64,000 nt of DNA. Source: Microglena sp. YARC (lineage: Eukaryota; Chlorophyta; Chlorophyceae; Chlamydomonadales; Chlamydomonadaceae). A program made the translations under genes and the position numbers. The notes beneath the pieces were generated by a model. The model had not been told where the DNA came from and ran no database searches. It worked only from the letters and a program-made list of their open reading frames with translations. The stretch spans positions 177,641,900 through 177,705,899 of the forward strand of contig CM039462.1 in assembly GCA_022414725.1 (NCBI GenBank). The letters run 5' to 3'. Positions 11,540 through 22,784 of this stretch are shown piece by piece (position 1 is the first letter of the stretch; every line of letters starts with the position of its first letter).

Positions 11540-12130
11540 CCGATCACCACCACATCAACAGGGGGAAGGGGCACCAGGGGTCAGTAGAGGCAGACGAGAG
11601 GAGAGCTGATTCCAGAGTTGCCATGGGTGGAAGGAAGAGAAGAAGAGAAGAAAAAGTGCTGATTCCAGAGTTGAAGGTTGGGTTTAGGTTTAGTTGGGTA
11701 TAGGGTAAGGTAAGGGCCAGAAGGGTGTAGAGGTAGAAAGAGGAGAGCGCTGATTCCAGAGATGGCTGAAAGAAGAAGAAGGAACAGTGCTGATTCCAGG
11801 GTTGAAGGTTTGGGTTTAGGTTTTAGGGTTTAGGGTTTAGGGTAAAGGGTAATGGGCCAGAAGGGGTGGTAGAGGTAGACGAGAGGAGAGTGCTGATTCC
11901 AGAGTTGGCTGAAAGGAAAGAAGAAGATGGAACAGTGCTGATTCCAGGGTTGAAGGTGTGGGGTTCAGGGTTTTAGGGTTAGTTAAGGATTTCGGGGTGT
12001 AAGACGAAGAGGGAAAGGGCAGCAGTGGTAACAGAGGCAGAAGAGATGAGAGCGCTGATTCCAGAGTTGAAGGTTTAGGGTTTAGGGTTTGGGGTTGGCA
12101 TACAGCGATGAGGTAGATGACAATGATGTG
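11540..12130. repeat. GCTGATTCCAGAGTTG tandem repeat with interstitial TTTAGGG units
   Basis: Four or five units of 100-140 bp. Each contains a purine-rich AGAGAAGAAGAA-type or GGTAGAGGTAGACGAGAGGA block, then GTGCTGATTCCAGAGTTGAA, then GGTTTAGGGTTTAGG. The last unit's flank (GGGGTTGGCATACAGCGATG) recurs at 12528-12560 after another TTTAGGG unit. Confidence 0.8.
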
Positions 12131-12342
12131 GGAAGACATACAGTGTTTCTTTTTTCGACAACACGTCGCCATTCCGTTGCCATTCCGTCGAATGCTACAC
12201 CCTCCGGACCCCCTGATATCGGGACACGCTGCTTATCCCGAACCCCAAGTTTCGCGTTATGTAAATAATATAATAAATATAAATATGAGATAAGTAAATA
12301 CAGAAATACAGAAATAAAGAAATAAAGAAACACATAAATATT

Positions 12343-12410
12343 ACGCCTTGTTAGGAGGCCTGAGGTTGAGGGTGCAGCCCGTTGCTTGCACCGGGCCAAC
12401 CACGAAGGAC
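12343..12410 (+). mobile_element. Short dispersed element (GGCGTGAGGTTGAGG family)
   Basis: A ~65-bp dispersed sequence. It starts with a small palindrome, ACGCCTTGTTAGGAGGCCTG. It continues with GAGGTTGAGGG..GCA.CCCGTT.GCTTGCACCGGGCCAACCA. Related copies lie at 12838-12902 (-), 40596-40657 (-), 48088-48152 (+), 55410-55470 (+) and 61288-61352 (-). Confidence 0.6.
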
Positions 12411-12639
12411 CATACCTTTTGGCATTATAACCAAAAGACTTTTTCAGCTACAACAACAGACTGTTTCAGCCTACCCCTGCTCTCCGGCGTCATATTGCAC
12501 ATTAAGGAGATTTCAAGTTTGGGGTTTAGGGTTTAGAGTTGGCAAACAGTGATGGGGTAGATAACAATGACTTGGCAAGACATGCCTCGTATGTTTTGTC
12601 TTGAGTGAGGAGTTTCTGTTGGCCCCAGCAGAGGATACT

Positions 12640-12850
12640 ACTAAGCGCGGCGCGGCAGCGCGTGTGCCGCGCTGCCTTTTTTGGAGCCCCTCTGCGCGTT
12701 TCGCGCTGGAGTTTTTTCAAACCCCTGTGGGCGCAGCTGCGCAGTGTTTGCGCTTTTTGCACTAAAAAGCGGCTGACAAGGTGGTTAAGTTACGTCTGTG
12801 GCGCTTTAAGTTGCTGACCAATTTGACAAAATGTAGTACCCTGGTTGGCC
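12640..12850 (-). mobile_element. GC-rich dispersed element, copy 1
   Basis: A block rich in GCGC words that includes GGGCGCAGCTGCGCAGTGTT and TTTTTGCACTAAAAAGCGGCTGAC. It is the reverse complement of 60960-61150, with the same order of CCACAGGGG, AAAAAACT and CAAATTGGTCAGC motifs. I see no coding capacity conserved between the two copies. Confidence 0.65.
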
Positions 12851-12899
12851 CCAATGCAACAATCAGGCTGACCCCCTCAATCTCCACCTCATAATAAGG

Positions 12900-13330
12900 T
12901 GTTATATTTCTTTCTTTCTTTCTTTCTTCTTTCTTTTCTCTTCTTCTTTCTTTCTTTTTTCTTTCTTTCTGTCTTTCTTTCTTTTCTTGTCTTTCTTTCT
13001 TTCTTTCTTCTCGCATATTTATTTATTATGAATTTATATATTACGAATTTATTAATTTTCTTTTTTCTTTCTTTCTTTCTTTCTTTTTTTCTTTCTTTCT
13101 TTCTTTCTTTCTTCTTTCTTTCTTTTTCTTTCTTTCTTTCTTTTTCTTATTATTCATTTATTCATTTATTCATTTATTCATCTTATTCATTTATTCATTG
13201 GTATTCATTTTATTCACTTTTCATTTATTCATTCATTCATAATTATTCATTCATTCATTCATTTATTTATTCATAATATTCATTTATATATTTATTCATC
13301 TATTCATCTTAACATATTTATTTCATTATT
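12900..13330. repeat. CTTT and TTCA microsatellites
   Basis: Long (CTTT)n tracts interrupted at 13010-13060, then (ATTCATTT)n. Frames translate to Phe/Leu/Ser runs and are not coding. Confidence 0.9.
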
Positions 13331-13367
13331 AATTAATATATGTATTTCAATTATTAAAGAATATATT

Positions 13368-13612
13368 ACCTTGATGTCACTAACAACTGACTGCGCAGCG
13401 CCCCCTCCCCCCACCACCCCCACCCTTTACCCCCCATAAGCTAATCTCCCTCGGCACGTAGTGCCGTCTTCCTTTCTTTCTTTCTTCCTTTACTTCTTTC
13501 TTTCTGTAATTGTTTTTTTTATGTATATATTACCTTTGATGTCGCTACACAACGCGACTGCTGCATCTGCCCTCTTTCTCCAATCAGCAACGGCCAGCGA
13601 TCCGAGGGTATT
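13368..13612 (-). repeat. Two partial copies of the donor edge of the 15580-16672 exon
   Basis: At 13530-13612 and 13368-13405 the sequence matches the last ~80 and ~35 nt of the exon ending at 15580, including its AATGG-like body and the donor (CATCAAG|GTAATA). The exon-side motifs TACCTTGATGTCGCT, GACTGCT.CATC and CGGCCAGCGATCC.AGGGT are shared. Both copies lie downstream of the real donor, in the intron. Confidence 0.75.
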
Positions 13613-14770
13613 TTTTGTAATAAAAATAATAAGATAATAATATATATAATAATAATAATAATACTAATATAATAATAATAATAATAATAAAAAAAAATCA
13701 TATTTATTTATCTCCAGAAGTGCCTAATTATTGGCCTTTTGGGACAGACGGTTTAGACCCATGGACAGTCCGGTGAAAACAAAAAAATGCTACAAAGTTG
13801 CTTAACCACATCAGCTCATAATTTAAATACTTGAATTTGGTTTTATGCTTCAGGGTTTGGGAACCAGATGATGTCAAACCTTTCTCTTTCACTATTGCGG
13901 GGTCCTAATTCAGGACAGATTTTACACAAATGTTGAAATGTGGGACGGAGCAAACCAGCTATTCGATTATATTTGTTTGAAAATTGAAATTAGGTTTGGC
14001 CTGTTTTTCACATCTTCCCTAACCAAGCCATTTCACAGCAGGTTGTGGAAGATACTCACAACCGTGAAGGAAGTACAGGGCTGTACAAAGCCAAAAATCA
14101 CTGAGTATTTGCACGTTTTGGGCCAATTTAGGAGTCCCTAATTATGTTATAAGCTGCACAGCTGCAACAGCATCAATTTGTGCCTTCGTCTTTTAAGCAA
14201 AGGGTACGGAATCACCTTGAGGAACATTTCCGAAATTTCAAATTTCAAATTTCAAATCCCACTTTCAAAACATATTCTAAAGACAAACTTGTTTTTATTT
14301 TTGCATTAATCATCCACATCTGAAGTCAGATTTTGATTTGGGATTTTTCAGGAATAGGCCGAAATGGCAGGTGGAATGCTGGTGTAGGCCGAAATGGCAG
14401 GTGGAATTGCTATTGCAGTTCACTCAAAAGCTGAGGCTGACGCGCAGCCTCCAACCTTGCGGTAGGGGTTAGATAAGCCTTTCGTTAGTCCTGCGGAAAC
14501 TTGACTTCGCGATAGCTGCGACCTCGGATTTGACGCGCGATGAATTTGCTCCAAAATATTTCGTACATCTAGTGTACTGCCAACTGTCTACCTGCCGGCC
14601 TGGGCTGCTCCAACCGAATGCCCAAGTCGTGCCTGCGGAAACAAAAAATATCTGCAGCGTCTAGCTGAAACACTCACGGAAACGCTAATCGACTCAGAAT
14701 TCATTTCCGAGCAGTACGGCCTCTGTCCCACACTCTGTCCCTGGAATGTAGGGCGCTTTTGGGATTAGGC
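13613..14770. other. Mostly single-copy sequence, no gene supported
   Basis: A TAA/ATA microsatellite at 13615-13700 is followed by about 1 kb of low-repeat sequence. The longest frame (13938, 67 codons) has no recognisable motif. A short duplication, TGTAGGCCGAAATGGCAGGT, occurs at 14354-14404. This could hold an undetected exon or a decayed transposon. I cannot decide. Confidence 0.4.
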
Positions 14771-14774
14771 CACC

Positions 14775-15575
14775 CATCTATGTAGCGTTTTATTATTACA
14801 TTTATTTATATACCTATAATATAAATTACTTTTATTCACATTTATTTTATTACATATATATATTTTGTATTTATTCACATTTATTTACGTTTACATTATA
14901 TATATACATGCACATTTATTTATTTATTGCTATTACTATATACATATATTTATTTATCACATTATATATTATTCTATATATACATGTATTTATTCACATT
15001 TATTTATATTTATATTATACCATGTATTTATTCACATTATTTAGTTTACATTTATAATATACATACATGTATTTATTCAATTTATTTATTTACATTTATA
15101 TAATTATACATGTATTTATTCACATTTATTATATTTACAATTTTATTTAATATTATATATATACATTATTTATTGCACATATTATATTGATTTCACATTA
15201 ATTTATATATATATACATGTATTTATTCACATTTATTTATTTACATTATAGTATATATACATGTATTTATTCACATTTATTCTACATGTTATATATATTA
15301 TACCATGTACTATTTATTCACATTATTTATTTAATTTATTATAATATGTACGTGTGTATATACACTGTATCTTATTTCACTATATTTATTATAGTTAATA
15401 CATATATAGTTACATATACATGTATATTCACATTTATTCTATTACATATATATATACATGTATTTATTCACATGTATTGCTATTTAGTTTACATTTATAC
15501 ATTTATATATACATAGAATTATGTCTATTCACATTTGTTTATTTTGTATAAATACCACGAATAAATATGTTTTTA
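14775..15575. repeat. AT-rich ATTTATTCACATTTATTT repeat
   Basis: Roughly fifteen imperfect units of 45-55 bp combining TATATATACATGTATTTATT and CACATTTATTTATTTACATT. It fills the intron immediately downstream of the donor at 15580. Confidence 0.85.
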
Positions 15576-15579
15576 TTAC

Positions 15580-16672
15580 CTTGATGTCGCTTAAACCACC
15601 GACTGCTTCCATCATCCCTCTGCTCTCCCATCAGCACGGCCAGAGATCCCAGGGTAGACGCCAGGCTGGCCACTTTCTCTGCATCCAGCTCAGCTGGGGG
15701 GGTCCTAGCCCAACAAGACAGCATCACAGCCACGGCGTCACCATATGTGGTGGCAGGCCCCATAGCGTGTGCCTCTGTGATGCCGCTGACTTCAGCTGCT
15801 CTGTCAGAAACTCCAAAGGTGACGAGTGCCTGCAGCAGCTCCGGAACCGTGTTGGGCGAGCTGCTCTGAGCTGGCAGCAGTACCTGCAGCAGCGTGGCAA
15901 CTAGCTCCCCCAGCACGTTCTGGGGGGCCGGAAGCCAGCTGCAGCTAGCACGAGCATGTGGCACAAAGGGAGGCGGCACGCTGACGACAGGAGTGGGTCT
16001 AGTGTTAGCCACAAGTATTCAATAGATCATCTTGCGCCACATGAGTCTGGAGGTAGCTGTCCCCGGTGTGGGATAGGGGTGGGCGACTGGCTTGGCTTGG
16101 CTTGGCTGTGCTGCTGCCCGCAGACTTTGGGGACCTACTGCTCCTGCCACTACTGCTGCTCTCTTGCGGTACAAGGCTGTACGCCTCCGGCTCCCGACTT
16201 AAGGTCAACAAAGCCCTAGCTGCCTGGGTGAGCCGCTCCTCGGAGTTGATGGAGGTGAGAAACAGTGTGGTTAAGTCGGTTGGTGCAAAACCAGTAATGG
16301 CGTACGAATCTTCTACTACCTGAGCCAGGGTAGGAAAGTCCATATCCTCTCCCACCGGCAAGTTAGCTAGGATGTCCGCCACCATCGAACTGTCTACAGA
16401 TGAAATGGGTTGTTGGGGGCCAAGTTCCAGCCCCATACCAGCCCGCTCCAGCTGCAGTCGCGTGCGGATAGTTTGGAGGGAAGCCACGCCACTTGGAGAG
16501 ACACTTTGGGGCGACGCCAGGCCACCTGGCGGGATACTTTGGCGGGAAGCCGCGCCACTTGGAGAGACACTTTGGGGCGACACCACGCCACTTGGCGGAA
16601 CACCTTGGGGCCAAGCCATGTCATTTGGTGAGACGTCAGATGAGGGGTAAAAGTCTGGCGTTGGTGCAGATG
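15580..16672 (-). CDS. Exon of Q-rich/coiled-coil gene: predicted helical region
   Basis: Minus-strand exon of about 364 codons, from acceptor GATGCAAG|CATCTG to donor CATCAAG|GTAATA. It begins ASAPTPDFYPSSDVS, followed by a Pro/Ser repeat (SPSGVASPQS, SIPPGGLASPQS, five units of about 9 residues). Alpha-helical stretches follow (MVADILANLPVGEDMDFPTL, LTTLFLTSINSEERLTQAAR and LVATLLQVLLPAQ..). The incoming phase joins exactly to the donor at 17485 (ACA G + CA). The frame breaks near 16011-16018 (ACTTGTGG): one extra base separates LLNTCG-stop from VANTRPTPVVSVPPP. This is a sequencing error, a real frameshift or a tiny intron. I recognise no named domain; helical-repeat RNA-binding proteins are one possibility. 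Confidence 0.5.
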
Positions 16673-16679
16673 CTTGCAT

Positions 16680-17484
16680 CCACACCCACACCCACACCAA
16701 GAACCACACACGAGCACCCACACCCAGAACCCCACACCCACACCCAGAGCCAAGAACCGCATCCCCCAAACACTCACCCAGAACCCCACAACCACACACG
16801 AGCACCCACATCCAGAACCCCACACCCACACCCAGAGCCTAGAACCCCGCCCGCCCACACACACACTCAGAACCACACACGAGCACCCCACACCCAGAAC
16901 CCCACACCCACACCCAGAGCCTAGACCCCCCCCCCACACACACACACACACACACACAGAACCCCACCCCACCCCACCCACAGCACACACACACCTGTAG
17001 GTGCTGACATCCCCGGGGTGGCTTGCTGAGGAGGGGCATAGACAGGCTTAGACATGAACTGCACGCCCACACCCACAACCACCCAGAATCAAGAACCCCA
17101 CACCCACACCCACACCCAGAACCCCACACCCACACCCAGAATCAAGAACCCCACACCCACACCCACACCCAGAACCCCACACCCACACCCAGAATCAAGA
17201 ACCCCACACCACACCCAGAACCCCACACCCACACCCAGAATCAAGAACCCCACACCCACACTCACACCCAGAACCCCACACTCCACACACCACACACACA
17301 CCTGTAGGTGCTGACATCCCCGAGGTGGCTTGCTGAGGAGGGGTAGAGAGTGGCTTAGACCAGAACCCACACCCACATCCTCACCCACACCCATACCCAC
17401 GCACACACATACCCCAGAGCCCACTCCCCCCACCCCCACCCCCACCCCACCCCACCCCACCCCACCCCACCCCACACACACAAC
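16680..17484. repeat. CCCACAC minisatellite carrying two donor-edge copies
   Basis: Tandem AACCCCACACCCACACCCAG units with AATCAAGAA spacers. Within them, 16995-17060 and 17305-17360 are ~60-bp copies of the donor edge of the exon ending at 17485. Each has AAGCC..., CCTCCTCA, GCCACC or CCACCT and GTCAGCACCTACAG|GT on the minus strand. The donor dinucleotide is intact in all three. Confidence 0.8.
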
Positions 17485-17665
17485 CTGTAGGTGCTGACGT
17501 TTCCGTGGTGGCTTCTTGAGGAGGAGAAGAGACAGGCTTGGACAGGAATCCTGATTTCGTCATCTGTGGCTGCTTCTGCTGTTGCTGCTGCTTCTGCAGT
17601 TCCTGCTGCTCGGTCTTTTCCTTCCGTTGTTGTTGTTGTAGTTGTAGTTGTTGTTGTTGTTGCTG

Positions 17666-17696
<31 letters not shown>

Positions 17697-19507
17697 TGAG
17701 TCTTCTCCTTCTGCTGTTGTTCTCGTAGATGCTGTTCTTGCTGCTGCTGCTGCTGCTGAGTCTTCTCCTTCTGCTGCTGTTTTTGTACCTGTTGTTCTTG
17801 CTGCTGCTGAGTCTTCTCCTTCTGCTGTTGTTCTCGTAGCTGCTGTTCTTGCTGCTGCTGCTGCTGCTGCTGAGTCTTCTCCTTCTGCTGTTGTTCTCGT
17901 ACCTGTTGTTCTTGCTGCTGCTGAGTCTTCTCCTTCTGCTGTTGTTCTCGTACCTGTTGTTCTTGCTGCTGCTGAGTCTTCTCCTTCTGCTGTTGTTCTC
18001 GTAGCTGCTGTTCTTGCTGCTGCTGCTGCTGCTGCTGAGTCTTCTCCTTCTGCTGTTGTTCTCGTACCTGTTGTTCTTGCTGCTGCTGAGTCTTCTCCTT
18101 CTGCTGTTGTTCTCGTACCTGTTGTTCTTGCTGCTGCTGAGTCTTCTCCTTCTGCTGTTGTTCTCGTACCTGTTGTTCTTGCTGCTGCTGAGTCTTCTCC
18201 TTCTGCTGTTGTTCTCGTACCTGTTGTTCTTGCTGCTGCTGAGTCTTCTCCTTCTGCTGTTGTTCTCGTACCTGTTGTTCTTGCTGCTGCTGCTGTTGCT
18301 GATGCTGTTGCTTTTCCTGGGGCTGCTCAAGAGTGGGCAGGGCAGGAGGTGGTGGCTGAAAGGTTCCCTCGAGCACCTCCTGTACGACCTCGCCCAGTCC
18401 GACTTCTTCATGTCCCACCTCTTCCTCTCCAACAAATCCAGTCCCTAGAGATATAGTGCTTGACTCAGCAAGCGAGTTGTCATTAGCGGATGTCCCAGGC
18501 TGGCTGGAGGGCGCAGGGGGTGGCTGGGGTTCGTCATTAAGGGCAAGCCTAGACTGGCTGTCGGCCGGAGGAGGTTGTGGGGGGTAATCAGCAGGAGTTG
18601 CAATGGGCTGGCTGTTGGCTGCTGGATGTGGTGGGGTGTAATCCGAAGGGGTAAGCCTAGACTGGCTGTCGGGCGCAGGGGGAGCTTTGGGAGGCGACCC
18701 GTCAGTGTTTTGGGGTGCCCTACCGCGCTGACTCATCGGCCGTTGATTTCTAGGAGGCGCTATCCACCGACCTCTGTCCGATAAAGGATCACCCTGGGGG
18801 GGGATCAGGATGTGGGGGTGATGACTGAGACGCTGTAGTAGTCTGGGGGGAGGTATTTGGAAGGGGGGGTCTGGAGGGGGGCATTTGAGGGTCTGGAGGG
18901 GGGCTTTTGGAAAGGGGGGCCTGGGGGGGGCATTTGGAAGGGGGAAGGGATCCAGGGGCTTTGGAGGTTTTGAGGGGGTCTTGTGGCGTAGGGAAAGAGG
19001 GCCGAGGGAATGGTGGCGAGACTCGGGAAGTGCGGGGAAGGATAGGAATGGGCTGGGAGATAGAGGAGCGTGGTGGGTCCTGACGCTCCCTCAGTTTTTT
19101 TTCACGATCTGTGATGATCGTCTGCTCCTGCTGCTTCTGCTCCTGCTGCTCCTCCTGCTGTTGCTGCTTCTGTTGCTTCTCCTGCTCCTGCTGCTGTTGC
19201 TGCTGCTCCTGCTCCTGCTGCTGCTGTTGCTGTTGCTGTCGCTGCTCCTGCTCCTGCTGCTGCTGCTGTCGCTGCTCCAGCTGCTTTTGATGCTGCTCCT
19301 GCTCCTGCTGCTGTTGCTGCTGCTCCTGCTGCTTTTGTTCCTGCTGCTTCTGTTGCTTCTCCTGCTCCTGCTGCTGCTGTTGCTGCTGCTGTCGCTGCTC
19401 CTGCTGCTTTTGCTGCTGCTCCTGCTGCTGTTGCTGCTGCTTCTGCTGCTTCTCCTGCTCCTGCTGCTGCTGTTGCTGCTCCTGCTGCTTTTGCTGCTGC
19501 TCCTGCC

Positions 19508-19553
<46 letters not shown>

Positions 19554-19667
19554 CTCCTGCTCCTGCTGCTGTCGCTGCTGCTGCTCCTGCTGCTGCTGCT
19601 TAATATTTGTCTTCATCTTTTGATCCTCCTTCTCACCATCCTCCTGCTCCTGCTGTTGTGCAGTTTC
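17485..19667 (-). CDS. Long glutamine-rich coiled-coil exon
   Basis: Minus-strand exon of about 728 codons, from acceptor TTTTTTCCAG|GAAACT to donor CCTACAG|GTTGTG. It opens with ETAQQQEQEDGEKEDQKMK, then about 160 residues of Gln runs broken by Glu and Lys. A Pro/Ser-rich linker follows. A second Gln block is built from repeated units QQQQEQQVREQQQKEKT (about ten). The exon ends MTKSGFLSKPVSSPPQ. The heptad-like spacing of Q/E/K and L/V suggests coiled coil or prion-like low complexity. The frame breaks once, at a run of 8 C (18796-18803 on the + strand). With seven C the two halves read as one frame (DPPQGDPLSDRGRW). Phases fit both neighbouring exons. Function unknown. Confidence 0.6.
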
Positions 19668-19679
19668 CTGGAAAAAACG

Positions 19680-21690
19680 ATACAGTGGGAATACATTTAC
19701 ATTTACATGCTCATTTGCATTTTTCATCTACATACATATTATTTATACAAAACAGTTACATTTACATATTATGTATACAATACAGTTACAGTTACATGTT
19801 ATGTAAACAATACAGTTACAGTTACAGTTACAGTTACATATTATGTAAACAATACAGTTACAGTTACAGTTACAGTTACATATTATGTAAACAATACAGT
19901 TACAGTTACAGTTGCAGTTACATATTATGTAAACAATTACATATTAGTTACAGTTACAGTTACACAGTTACATATTATGTAAACAATACCAGTTTACAGA
20001 TGCAGTTACATATTATGTAATACAATACAGTTACAGTTACAGTTACAGTTACATATTATGTAAAACAATACAGTTACAGTTGTTACATATTATTGTAAAC
20101 AATACAGTTACAGTTACAGTTACAGTTACATATTATGTAAACAATACAGTTACAGTTACAGTTACATATTATGTAAACAATACAGTTACAGTTACAGTTG
20201 CAGTTACATATTATGTAAACAATACAGTTACAGTTACAGTTGCAGTTACATATTATGTAAACAATACAGTTACAGTTACAGTTACACAGTTACATATTAT
20301 GTAAACATACAGTTACAGTTACAGTTGCAGTTACATATTATGTAAACAATACAGTACAGTTACAGTTGCAGTTACATATTATGTAAACAATACAGTTACA
20401 GTTACAGTTACAGTTGCAGTTACATATTATGTAAACAATACAGTTACAGTTACAGTTGCAGTTACATATTATGTAAACAATACAGTTACAGTTACAGTTG
20501 CAGTTACATATTATGTAAACAATACAGTTACAGTTACAGTTGCAGTTACATATTATGTAAACAATACAGTTACAGTTACAGTTACAGTTGCAGTTACATA
20601 TTATGTAAACAATACAGTTACAGTTACAGTTGCAGTTACATATTATGTAAACAATACAGTTACAGTTACAGTTGCAGTTACATATTATGTAAACAATACA
20701 GTTACAGTTACAGTTACAGTTGCAGTTACATATTATGTAAACAATACAGTTACAGTTACAGTTGCAGTTACATATTATGTAAACAATACAGTTACAGTTA
20801 CAGTTACAGTTACATATTATGTAAACAATACAGTTACAGTTACAGTTGCAGTTACATATTATGTAAACAATACAGTTACAGTTACAGTTACAGTTGCAGT
20901 TACATATTATGTAAACAATACAGTTACAGTTACAGTTGCAGTTACATATTATGTAAACAATACAGTTACAGTTACAGTTGCAGTTACATATTATGTAAAC
21001 AATACAGTTACAGTTACAGTTGCAGTTACATATTATGTAAACAATACAGTTACAGTTACAGTTGCAGTTACATATTATGTAAACAATACAGTTACAGTTA
21101 CATATTATGTAAACAATACAGTTACAGTTACAGTTACAGTTGCAGTTACATATTATGTAAGCAATACAGTTACAGTTACAGTTACATGTTATGATACAGT
21201 TACAGTTACAGTTACATATTATGTAAAAAATACAGTTACACTTACAGTTACAGTTGCAGTTACATATTATGTAAACAATACAGTTACAGTTACAGTTACA
21301 GTTACATATTATGTAAACAATACCGTTACAGTTACAGTTACAGTTACATATTATGTAAACGATACAGTTACAGTTACAGTTACAATTACATATTATGTCA
21401 ACAATACAGTTACAGTTACAGTTGCAGTTACATATTATGTAAACAATACAGTTACAGTTACAGTTACAGTTACATATTTTGTAAACAATACAGTTACAAT
21501 TACAGTTGCAGTTACATATTATGTAAACAATACAGTTACAGTTACAGTTACAGTTACATATTATGTAAACAATACAGTTACAATTACAGTTACAGTTACA
21601 TATTATGTTAACAATACAGTTACGGTACATATTATGTAAACAATACAGTTACAGTTACAGTTACAGTTACATATTATGTAAACAATACAG
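19680..21690. repeat. 42/48-bp satellite with nested CAGTTA hexamers
   Basis: About 45 copies of ATACAGTTACAGTTACAGTT, GCAGTTACATATTATGTAAA, CA. The number of CAGTTA hexamers varies from one to five. All unit lengths are multiples of 3, so both strands stay open for hundreds of codons (for example NCNCNCIVYIIC on the minus strand). It fills the intron upstream of the exon starting at 19667. Confidence 0.95.
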
Positions 21691-22295
21691 GGTACAAGCA
21701 ACAAAGCCATGCAGCTCAGAAGCAACAAAGCAATTACGAGCCAAGCCAAGCCAATGACAGGGTACAAGCAACAAAGCCATGCAGCAAAGAAGCAACAAAG
21801 CAATTACGAGCCAAGCCAAGCCAATGACAGGGTACAAGCAACAAAGTCATGCATCAAAGAAGCAACAAAGCAATTACGAGCCGAGCCAAGCCAAGCCAAT
21901 GACAGGGTACAAGCAACAAAGCCATGCAGCAAAGGAGCAACAAAGCAATTACGAGCCAAGCCAAGCCAATGACAGGGTACAAGCAAAAAAGCCATGCAGC
22001 AAAGAAGCAACAAAGCAATTACGAGCCAAGCCAGGCCAATGACAGGGTACAAGCAACAAAGCAATTACGAGTGAAGCCAAGCCGATGACAGGGTACAAGC
22101 AACAAAGCCATGCAGCAAAGAAGCAACAAAGCAATTACGAGCCAAGCCAAGCCAATGACAGGGTACAAGCAACAAAGCAATTACGAGCCAAGCCAAGCCA
22201 ATGACAGGGTACAAGCAACAAAGCAATTACGAGCCAAGCCAAGCCAATGACAGGGTACAAGCAACAAAGCCATGCAGCAAAGAAGCAAGAAAGCA
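21690..22295. repeat. 70-bp tandem repeat
   Basis: About nine units of GGGTACAAGCAACAAAGCCA, TGCAGCAAAGAAGCAACAAA, GCAATTACGAGCCAAGCCAA, GCCAATGACA. Several shorter units lack the middle ~24 bp. The array adjoins the 42-bp satellite without a break. Confidence 0.95.
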
Positions 22296-22640
22296 ATCAT
22301 ATAATATAATATAATATAATATAATATAATATAATATAATATAATATTTATATTATATAATATAATATAATATAATATTATATATAATATAATATGATAT
22401 AATATAATATAATATAATATAATATAATATAATATAATATAATATAATACAACATAATTCAACATAATACAATATATAATACAGTATAGTATGATGCAAT
22501 GCGAAGCGATGCGATGCAACATAACATAACATAACATAACATAACATAACATAACATAACATAACATAACATAAGGCAAGGCAATAATGTATAATATGGT
22601 ATACTATAATATTATATACGCAGGTATATAATAATAAAAT
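22296..22640. repeat. ATAAT and ATAAC pentanucleotide microsatellites
   Basis: (ATAAT)n to about 22450, a transition of TACAAT/GCGATGC words, then (ATAAC)n at 22515-22575. Low complexity, no gene. Confidence 0.9.
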
Positions 22641-22654
22641 ATAAGATACCATAC

Positions 22655-22780
22655 CAGCATGCTCCTTGAGTCCGAGAGCTCGTGAAGCTCTTTAACTTGT
22701 GAGATTAGGCCTGCCACCTGCTGTTTCAGTGCTGAGTTCTCTTGTCGTGTCTGCGTCACAAGGTTACTCATCTCCATCAC
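22655..22780 (-). CDS. Coiled-coil exon of the Q-rich gene
   Basis: A 42-codon, phase 0/0 exon between CTTACAG|GTGATG and ATGCTG|GTATGG. It encodes VMEMSNLVTQTRQENSALKQ, then QVAGLISQVKELHELSDSRS, then ML. The hydrophobic residues fall at heptad a/d positions (M, L, V, L, V, L, V, L, L), as in a leucine-zipper-like coiled coil. It joins in frame to QRQ of the exon ending at 25494 and to ETAQQQ of the exon starting at 19667. Its first 60-65 nt are duplicated five times in the upstream intron. Confidence 0.65.
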
Positions 22781-22784
22781 CTGT

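Noticed and set aside
17491..18456. 321-codon + strand frame rich in Ala/Val
   Set aside because: Antisense of the CAG/CAA-rich glutamine exon. The minus strand has matching splice phases and a Gln-rich product with a regular repeat.
18885..19982. 365-codon + strand poly-Leu frame
   Set aside because: Antisense of the CAG tract; it continues into the satellite. No gene features.
20338..21630. 430-codon open frame on the minus strand (CNCNCIVYIIC repeats)
   Set aside because: It is a product of the 42/48-bp satellite whose units are multiples of three. The opposite strand is equally open.
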